A stretch of 64,000 nucleotides of DNA from JANSWP01 sp041941305 (GTDB lineage Bacteria > Bacteroidota > Bacteroidia > Chitinophagales > Saprospiraceae), in contig JBGTQJ010000003.1 in assembly GCA_041941305.1 (NCBI GenBank), positions 124,001-188,000 of the forward strand, written 5' to 3'. Each line of letters begins with the position of its first letter. The stretch's first letter is position 1. Under the pieces are notes generated by a model. The model worked only from the letters and a program-made list of their open reading frames with translations. It was not told the DNA's origin and did no database searches. Positions 1-9,500 of the stretch are shown in pieces. The translations under genes and the position numbers were made by a program.

Positions 1-1
1 A

Positions 2-430
2 GAAGATAAAGAACGAATTAGATTATTCTCACTTGTAGTCAAGCCTTTGGAAAACAGCCAGTTGAGTGAGGTTTTTGAGGTAAATTCTAATCTGACAATG
101 GCAGAAGCCTACCGAAAAAATGGCAACTTGCTAGATATCCAGCTAGAATTTGAAAGTGACCTCAATCCAGATTTTGAACTCTATCAGAATCGTCCAAATC
201 CATTTGATGAAATTACAATTGTGGGCTTCCACCTTCCTGAAGCTTGTGATGCCAAATTGACGGTGTATGATGGAGCTGGAAGGATTCTCTACACGCAACA
301 ATCCAATTATGAAGCCGGACACAATTCGATTCCACTTCACCATAATGATTTGAATAAAACAGGTGTGCTGTTTTACAGGTTGGAATGTCCATTTGGTGTC
401 GCGACCAAGAAAATGGTGGTAATCGAATAG
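2..430 (+). CDS. C-terminal part of a T9SS-secreted protein (5' truncated by window edge)
   Basis: The reading frame is open from base 2, so the gene starts upstream of the window; 142 C-terminal residues are visible. The first half resembles the end of a cohesin-like beta-sandwich ('LSEVFEVNSNLTMAEAY') and the last ~85 residues are a type IX secretion sorting domain ('LYQNRPNPFDE...LTVYDGAGRILY...GVLFYRLECP...KKMVVIE'). Such domains direct export across the outer membrane and are normally removed or used for anchoring. The fragment aligns almost residue for residue with the end of the giant protein encoded next ('LSEVLTINSRFTPAEAY'), so the two are probably tandem paralogues. The upstream domain content cannot be seen. 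Confidence 0.85.
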   Translation, partial: EDKERIRLFSLVVKPLENSQLSEVFEVNSNLTMAEAYRKNGNLLDIQLEFESDLNPDFELYQNRPNPFDEITIVGFHLPEACDAKLTVYDGAGRILYTQQSNYEAGHNSIPLHHNDLNKTGVLFYRLECPFGVATKKMVVIE

Positions 431-461
431 AGTTTATTAAAGATTTGCATTTGTAATATCG

Positions 462-500
462 AGCTTGAAAAAAACTTTCAAATAAGGTTTTTTTCAAGCT
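462..500 (+). terminator. Stem-loop between the two T9SS paralogues
   Basis: A perfect 14-bp inverted repeat, agcttgaaaaaaac (462-475) and gtttttttcaagct (487-500), surrounds an 11-nt loop 31 bases after the upstream stop codon. The stem is mostly A-T and its right arm carries the T-run, so it can act as an intrinsic terminator. This would separate the two genes transcriptionally. Confidence 0.65.
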
Positions 501-554
501 GGAAATGACCAAAACCAATTGACCATTAAAACCGTTCATTTAATCCTCAATCTC

Positions 555-3500
555 ATGAAAAGTCGAAACCTTAGTACTGGATTTTTAAAACTAAGCTTTA
601 CTAAACTTCAAATGTTTAGTAAAGCTGGAATGCTAATCCTATTTCTCTTTGTTTTCACAACCAGCCTTTTTGCTCAGCCTACCTTTGTTGTAACTCAAGT
701 GTACAATATGGATAGCGTTCCAGAATTTGGCACCAATTTCTTCAGAGCCGTAGAAGTTGATGGAGACAGCAATCACGTCTGGGTGGGCACCAACGGATTA
801 GGTTTGTATAAATTCAACAAAACGAATTGGGAACAAATCAACGATCCGATTTTTCAATCACATAAGGTTCGGGATATCAAAAAGGACACGGACGGTGATA
901 TTTGGGTAGCCTGGTCGAAGGGATCTACTATTCAGGCGCAAGTGGGGAGAATTACCCATTTTGAGACCTCCGATTTTTCACCAGCCAATAGTTATAGTGT
1001 GACCAACGATGGATTAATTAGCCGAGCTGCAAGAGGATTGGCAATTGCTCCAGGCGATTCCATTTGGTCGGCTCATACCATGGAAACTGATCACAACGGT
1101 GGAGTTAGTTATTTTGATAAAATCATAGGACCGCCCTGGTCAACAACCACTGCTGGAATGCCCCAATTTGACAGAGATGCTTTTGCAATTGCAGTGAAAG
1201 GAACGCAACCCTGGGTAGGAGTAGGCAGAGATTGTGGTGGTTCTCAATGCGAGCCTCCTTACATTGTGGTTTTAAATAATGACGGTTCCTTTAGCCACAG
1301 TTATACCAAAGACAACACACCCATACCCTTTACTACGAGTCCCAGCCCAAGAGTAACGGCTATTTACCACGATTCACTAGGGAATTCCTGGGTGGGATTA
1401 AGTGGTGGTGCAGGATTGGCGAGACAGGATACTTTAGGTAATTGGCTTATGCTGGATGCCAATAACAGTGGAGTTCCGAGTGGTATCAACATTAACGAAC
1501 ATGCAATCAAAGAAGACGATGGCTATTTGTGGTTTGGTAGCAATGGTGGTTTATTGCAGTACGATATGGAGTTGCCTGTAGATAGTGCAGCCTCCTGGAA
1601 TTTATATACCACTGCCGATGGATTGCCTTCAAACTTTATTACGGGAGTTGCTGTTGATGAAAACGGCAGTCTGTGGGTAACGACCAATTTGGGAATTGCC
1701 TTTCTGGAAAAATCTTTTTTGCTAAACCCCAATTTTGAATTTGACGAAGGAGAATGTGTAAATGACAATACTTTTTTCTTCAATACTTCTACACCAAAAG
1801 ATTCTTTCCAAATTTCCATTTGGGATTTTGGAGATGGATTTAAAGATACTGTGATGGGAGAGGGACATATCCTTCACTCCTTTGCAGATACAGGGCTTTA
1901 TGATGTGAAATTGACGATTTTTAGTGCACAGGGAGATTCCAATTTTATTGTAAAATCAATTCAAATAGATACGGTACCTCAACTTAAAATCAAGCAACTG
2001 GATCGATCCCCTAATCTATCTAGCTACGACATTATGGTGCCTTCTGCACTTCATTATTATTTGAAGGTAGTTGATGATAAAGATAGTCTGTACAATCATC
2101 CTTTTACCTTATTTTATAAATTCAATGCAGACACGCTAACTTCAATGCCAAGCGATACAACCAAAGGACTCGTAGATTTAAACTTACAGCTTTATGGTGA
2201 TAGTTGGTCAGATCCAAATGATGATTTAGCAACTGCGAATAACACATATACAGTGAGTTATGACCGATTTATCGGACCTTGTTCGCAAACTGTGATTGTT
2301 GAAAATCAGTTTTCACCTTTTACCATTAATACCATTCCTTTGAATGGAACAAAAACCAATGGTGGATTTGGGACGTTAAGTGGGGGAGCCTCAGTTTGTG
2401 TGGCAGGATGCCTGGATTTGGGTCCCTGGGGAGATCTTAAAGCCATTGAAATAGGAGGTGGGGTAAATGTCGGATTTGATGTGGGGTATAAATATGATAT
2501 AGCTTCAAATGGAGACACACTTGGTTTGAGAGTAAAACTTACAGGAAAAGCAGGGTTGTATGCAGATGCAGAATTCGGAAAGTTTAATATAGAAAATTTA
2601 CCCTACAATGCTACCCTAAGTGGCACTGCAGCAGCAATCAATTACAATGGTTCCGGTTCGGAATACATAGAGACTTTTATCGATTGGAAATTATCAGGTC
2701 TGGATAAATACATGCAAGCCTTGTATTATCTATCTGATGGTGCTTACCATCAAACGAAGGGGATTGGAAGTTTGAATTTATTTATGCTGAGACTTCTGAT
2801 AGGCAAATACTTGTCTTCTCAAAGTATCACGCCTGACTTTGCTTCGTATGGAAATAGCTATACGGTAAATGGTAGTTTGGGAAGCAAAGCCAATCTGAAC
2901 TTTGCTTTAAAGGAATTCGATTTTGGAGCAGGTGCCGGATTGAAATTGGGGGTTGATGTAGGGGTTAACGTTGGTGTAAACTCAGGTTATGAAGTGGGTA
3001 CCTCAATTGAAAAAAATGGTGGCTTAATCACTCAAACAACCTCTTTCAATCAATATGGAGGTTATTCTTTTAACATCACTGCCGGGGCGGCAAATAGCCT
3101 CAACGCAGATCCTGTAACAATTGGACTTTCTTTACCTAATGTAAAACTAGTTACCGGGGGTAAACAAAGAGGATATAATTTTGAGAGAAGAAGAGGAGAA
3201 AAGCAAGGTGCTACTATTAATATGGTGGGCGCATATGAAGAAAGTTTAAGCCTTGGAGAACTTATTAAAGAAGAAAAAAAATCCATCAATCTCGCAAAAA
3301 AAGTAACTGACCACCTTGGGGCAGTTGCGCCGAATAACGATATTGTTGCTTTTTTGGACGGGAAAGATGTTGACTTTAGTTTTAATCCATTAAATACAAT
3401 ATCAGGCTCTCCATTAGTTGAGATTGATGACTTGATAAAGAAAACCAGAGCTGCGTACCCCAACAACCAAAATTGGAAAGCCAGAGATTTCACTGTTGAT

Positions 3501-6500
3501 GAAACCAGGGCTTATGCGAAAACCCAAAAATATGGTTTGAATCTGGAAATTAGCCGAGCTGCTGGCTTGGCAGGGGTGACCTTAAAAGGAGGAATAGAGG
3601 TAGGAGTTTATGGAAATACCGAATATCCCATTTCCAATTCTATGTTTTTGATAGAAATGGACACATTTGTGCCCATTTTGGAATTTCCCCGGGATGGGGA
3701 TTTTGAAACCCTTTTTCCTAGTCCAACTGAAATCACGGTCGTGGAAGATTTGATGGATGCAATTGTCTCAATTTACAACGCCAGTATTCAAAAGCTAAAG
3801 GAATTTGGAAGTTTTCTCAAAGAAGCCGCCAAAGATATTATTTTGAATCATACCATTTTGTCCAACCTGGGATTAGGCAGGGAGTTGCTTAAAGACGCTT
3901 TGTTTAGAGGGATGGCAGAAAAGATGTCTCAGGATGACATTAGCACATTACAAATAAGTTATCCAAATGATGGCAGTGTCTTTCCTATGGATGCAGACTC
4001 CAGAATGCAGCTGTTTTATCCTGCAGGTTTATCCATGGAAATAACTGAAAATCAGGCAGATACCTTTCTCGTAATTAGCGATTATTTCTTTTTCGAAGCC
4101 TGGAATGCTACCGATACTTTTGATATAGCTCCAAATGGAGATTTTGAAGTGATTACATGCGTCGGAAAAGATGATTTGACATTTTTAGGTCTCGATACCA
4201 GCTCTACAGTTGAATTATTTCATTTGGGCAACCAGGATACTCTTTGGAAGTCTGTAGGGATGGGAGGTGATACGCTTGATCTTAATGGTTTAGGGGTCTA
4301 TGCTTTAGGCGTTCGAATGATGACAGATACGGTTCAACCTGTAATTACTATCCCAGTTATAGCTGATACCTTGACCTTTTTGGATAGCATCACCTTTGAA
4401 ATTACTGATGCGATTTCAGGAGTCAAATGGGAGTCCGTACAATGCATTGTAGATGGTGAGCAAATACCCGTTGGTAGAATTGATCAAAGCAGCCAGGGTT
4501 TTATATTGATAAACGATTTCCCTACAGGTCTGGATACCAATGTGCAGGTCTTGCTGGTGGCGATGGACCGATTCAGAAACACCAACTATACTGTTTTGGA
4601 AGTTGATGTAGATTTATTGGTACCAGAAGCCATTTGCCAGGATATTACTACCTACCTGGAAGCAACTGGAAATAGTACCATTCTTCCAGCTCAAATCGAC
4701 AATGGTAGCAATGACAATTATGGAATTGATAGTTTGAGTTTGAATATCGAGGACTTTAATTGTAACCATGTTGGGATTATTTCTACGACTTTAACAGTTA
4801 CAGATTTAAATGGATTGACAGCTTCCTGTATGGCAAATGTCACTGTTCAGGACACAGTTTCGCCAACGGCTATGTGCCAAAATAACTTGGTTTTGGATTT
4901 GCCTGCTTCTGGTGAAATTGAAATAACAGTTGCCCAAATAGATAATGGCAGCTCAGATGCTTGTACTTTAAGTTCCAGCGTTCTAAGTAAAACGAAATTC
5001 ACTTGTGATGATGTTGGAAATCAATTAGTTACATTGACCGTCACAGATGTCAATAACAACGAGTCTAGTTGTCAAACCACACTCACAATCCAGGATAAAA
5101 TCATTTCGAACATTCAATGCAAGGATTATACGCTGCAATTGGATGCTCAGGGAATGGGCTCTTTACAAGCTTCTGATATAGATGACGGAAGCAATGATGC
5201 CTGTGGAATTCAAAGTTTGCAAATTGATAAAACCAATTTCACTTGTATGGATATTGGGACGCATCAAGTGACTTTGACGATACAAGATAAAAATGGCAAT
5301 TCGGAAAATTGTACTGCAACAGTTACCGTAGAAGACAAGGAGCAACCAAATGCTTTGTGTAAAGACACGACTTTGGTTTTGCCTACTCCGATGAGCAGTT
5401 TTACCCTTACTGCTGATGATTTGGATGCGGGTAGCACTGATGCTTGCGGAATTATGAGCAAAAGCATTGATCAAACCGTTTTCGGGGCGGCACAATCAGG
5501 AATCAATTTGGTCACCCTTACAGTGACAGATATTTACAATAATGTTGGGACCTGTATTTCAACGGTAACTGTTTTGGGAATCGATTTTGATTTGGATGGA
5601 CAAATAAAAAGAGAAAATGGTGATCCTGTAGAGAATGTAGATGTTCAGCTTTCAGGAGATTTAATGGAAACTTTGATGACAGATGCAAATGGCGATTATT
5701 CCCGAGTACAAATACCCCGAAATAGTGACTTTACAATTACTCCCGGTAAAGACGATGGGGATCAAGAGTGCCTGACAGTAAAGGATTTGATTTTAATTGA
5801 GCAAATTCACTTTGGCATTCTACCGTCTGCTACTCCATATCAGATCATAGCCGCTGATGTAAATAAGAGCAATGCCATTACCTCCTTTGATTATATACAA
5901 GCAAGACAGGTTTTGCTGGGTATCAATGATAAATTTCCGGATAATGAAGCATGGCGATTTGTACCTGAGCATTACGTCTTTCCAGAACCGATGAATCCAT
6001 TTTCTACTGCTCATCCTCCTTTTCCTGAATCAGTAAACATTCCAGATCTGATGATGGATGAAACAGTAAATTTTATTGCCATCAAAACAGGGGAACCTTC
6101 CAATTGTGATGAAATGATTCAGCCAGGAGACTTGGAGTTTGAAATGAGGGATGATTTGGTTCTGCCTGGTGAAACCATTGCTGTGCCTATGCGGGTGAAT
6201 AATTTTATGGAATATTTGGGTTATCAAGGCAGCATTCAATGGGATCCAACTGCTTTGGAATTTAAAAGCATTGACAATTTGGCTTTGGCAGGATTGACCC
6301 AGGCATGGTTTGGCACTCATAATGCTGCTACAGGTCAACTTACTTTTGGCTGGCATGATGTAAATTTGACAGGTGAAAGTTTGACGGATTCTACTGCCGT
6401 TTTCGAGCTGGTTTTTGAAGTTATTGGAAATCCAGGAACGACGACAATGGTCACATTCGAAGACAATCCGCTGGAATTATTGGCTGTGAATACCAATATG

Positions 6501-9500
6501 AATGTATTAGACATTAATACAACCAACGCGACAATTACCATTGTTGATCAGTTTTTCAAATTTGAATACAATGGAGCAGATACCTTTTCTGTTGATGCCA
6601 ATTGTTTGGGCACCTTTGATTTAGGAGGTGTTTTGCCAACTGTATTGCCAGAAGTGCCTGCTATCCAGTTTGTTATCAATGATTATCTGGATGTTGCTGC
6701 TACAGGCTATGATTGGAATGACCCTGTTCCTGTTAATACTACTGTGACTGTGGTTTGGACAGCGATGGATAATTTTAATAATGAAGCTTCCTTCTTGTTT
6801 GATGTTCATTTTATAGATGATGCGCCCCCAGATTTGAATTGTCAAAATTTCACAGTAGAGTTGGATGCAAATGGAAATGGGACAGTAATTGCCACGGATT
6901 TCGATCCCAATTTATCGGATAATTGTGGTATTCAAAGCACATCTGTTGTTCCAAATACATTTGATTGCAGTCATGTAGGAAGTAATTTGGTCACCGTAAC
7001 TGTTCTGGATGTAAATGACAATTCAAGTTCTTGTATGACCAATGCAATGATTCAAGATAACATTGCACCACATGCCATTTGCAAAGACATCACCATCCAG
7101 TTAAACGTCAACGGTTTGGCAAGTATAACTGCATCGGATGTAGATGATAATAGCACGGATGCTTGTGGCATTCAAAGCCAAATGCTTGACACAAATACAT
7201 TTGATTGTCAGCATGTTGGAGCAAATACCGCAACTCTAACTATAACCGATATGAATGATAATAGTGCTGATTGTCAGGCTATTGTGACGGTACAGGATAA
7301 TGTTCCTCCGATTGTACTTTGTCAGGATTTGACAGTTCAGCTAGATCAAAATGGCTCAGCCACTGTTACAGCCCAGGAAATAGACAACAACAGCACAGAT
7401 GCCTGTGGTATTCAAAATCTTAGTTTGAATCAAACCAGTTTTAATTGCAATCAAGTTGGACAAAATACAGTGACTTTGACAGTCGAAGATGTAAATATGA
7501 ATACTGCTACTTGCAATAGCATAGTGACGGTAGTAGATGAAGTCCATCCGTCAATAAATTGTCCTCCTGCATTAATAGCAATTTGTGATATTTCAGAAAT
7601 ACCAGCTTACAATTTTGTCTCGGAGTTTATAAATAATGGTGGATTGGCAACAGATAATTGTGAAATTGACAATGATGGAATCCAGTTTGTCAGTGATGTA
7701 TCAGATGGAATGAGCTGCCCTGAAACAGTGACAAGGACTTATGAAATATCTGATGTCAATGGAAATACTGCAAGCTGTACCCAGACAATTACCATCAATG
7801 ATGAAATATTACCTGAGGCAATCTGTCAAAATATTTCGGTTCTCTTAGATGCTTCTGGAAATGCCTCGGTCAATGCACAGATGGTCAATGGAGGAAGTAC
7901 AGACAACTGTGGAAATATTGCTTTAAGCGCTTCCATATCAAATTTTGATTGTAACCAAATTGGTCCGAGAACTACTACACTGACGGTAACAGATGATTGC
8001 GGAAATGAAAATTCATGTAATGCAGATGTTGCGGTGATTTATTCAGACGGCTGCCCATTGCCAGAATTAAAAAATGAAAATGGACCAATTATATCAGACC
8101 CATGCATTTGTAGGACCAATGGAGAATTTGATGAAGAAGTACATTTGGAAGCCCCTTCCGGACAAGGCAATACCTGGGTAATCAAAAGTACTACTTTATT
8201 GGATCCAAATACAATGCAAGTTTTAGCAATTGGAACTGTTTTGACAGAATATCCTTTGGGCAATGGATTCAGTAAGTATGCAATTGCTGGTATTCATTTA
8301 GATGGCATTGGCTATGAAATTTTTGTTGAAAACCCGACCTACTATCCAAATGTCATTTTGAGCATATCAAACACTTGTTACTATCCAAAACCTGAAATCG
8401 AGGGATTCGACAATGCCATTTGTTTGTTTACCAATCCATTTGACTTACAGGGAAATGCAGGTGGTGTTGAACTTGATTCTGAAATGTTTACCATCAATAA
8501 CTTGCCTGCTACTCAGGTCGATCCTTTGGTTTTGGGTATTGGAATACACACTGTAACCTTTACAGTAGATGCCGGAACAGCAGCAAGCATGAGTATGGCA
8601 GACCCTGGGTGTGTAGCAAGCACTTCAAAAACGTTTGAAATATTTGAGACTCCAGAGCAGGTCGTTTGCAATGCCCTTGTGCAAGTGGCGATGGATGAGA
8701 ACTGTGAAGCATACCTAAATCCTGACTTGGTGCTGGAAGGAACTTATTTTTGCGAAGATGATTATCTGGTTGAAGTTTTTGATGATAATATTTCCTTAGG
8801 TGATGTGTTGAATGGCAATTATTTGGGACAGATCTTGACATTTAAAGTTTCTCACCAACCAAGTGGCAATTTTTGTTGGGGTGAATTGATTCTGGAGGAT
8901 AAAATGCCACCTGTGGTAGATTGCGCAGGTAATTACGACGTTTCCTGTTCCGAAAACATTGAATCTTCTGCATTCTATCCTTCTGTTTCTGACAATTGCG
9001 ATGCTCAACCTTTCCTACAATTGACAGATGAAACAATTGCAGATAATGACATCTGTGACGATGGTAATGTGGTTATCCAAAGAACCTGGGCTGCTACGGA
9101 TGATGCCGGGAATCAATCACAGGCTTGTATCGATTTAATTAACATTAGCCGTCCGGAAGTTAATTTCCCTGAAAGTGTCACTTGGACATGCGAAGCATAC
9201 AATGCGAATGACAATGTTATTGATGTTCAACAATCAGGAGAACCCACTGGTATCCAAGGTACTTACTGCCAATATGGAATCTCACATGCTGATCAGACTT
9301 TAGATGATTGCGGAAGTACTTTCAAAATCATACGAACCTGGACTGTCGTTGATTGGTGCACAAATGAAATTATCACACTGGGAGCCAATGGAAAAGATAA
9401 TGTGCAAACCATTGGAATCCTGGATACCCAAGCACCTGAGATACAGTCTGAATTCATCCAATTAAATGCGAATGTAACGGCAACCCACCCTCAAAGTTGT

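Noticed and set aside
519..554. TTG start of the giant protein at 519
   Set aside because: It would add 12 residues before the ATG at 555 and weaken the signal peptide; 555 was preferred.
3062..3493. Long minus-strand frame within the giant gene
   Set aside because: It is a shadow of the plus-strand coding sequence, with no promoter and a composition unlike the other proteins. The same holds for minus-strand frames at 10089-10547 and 40352-40774.
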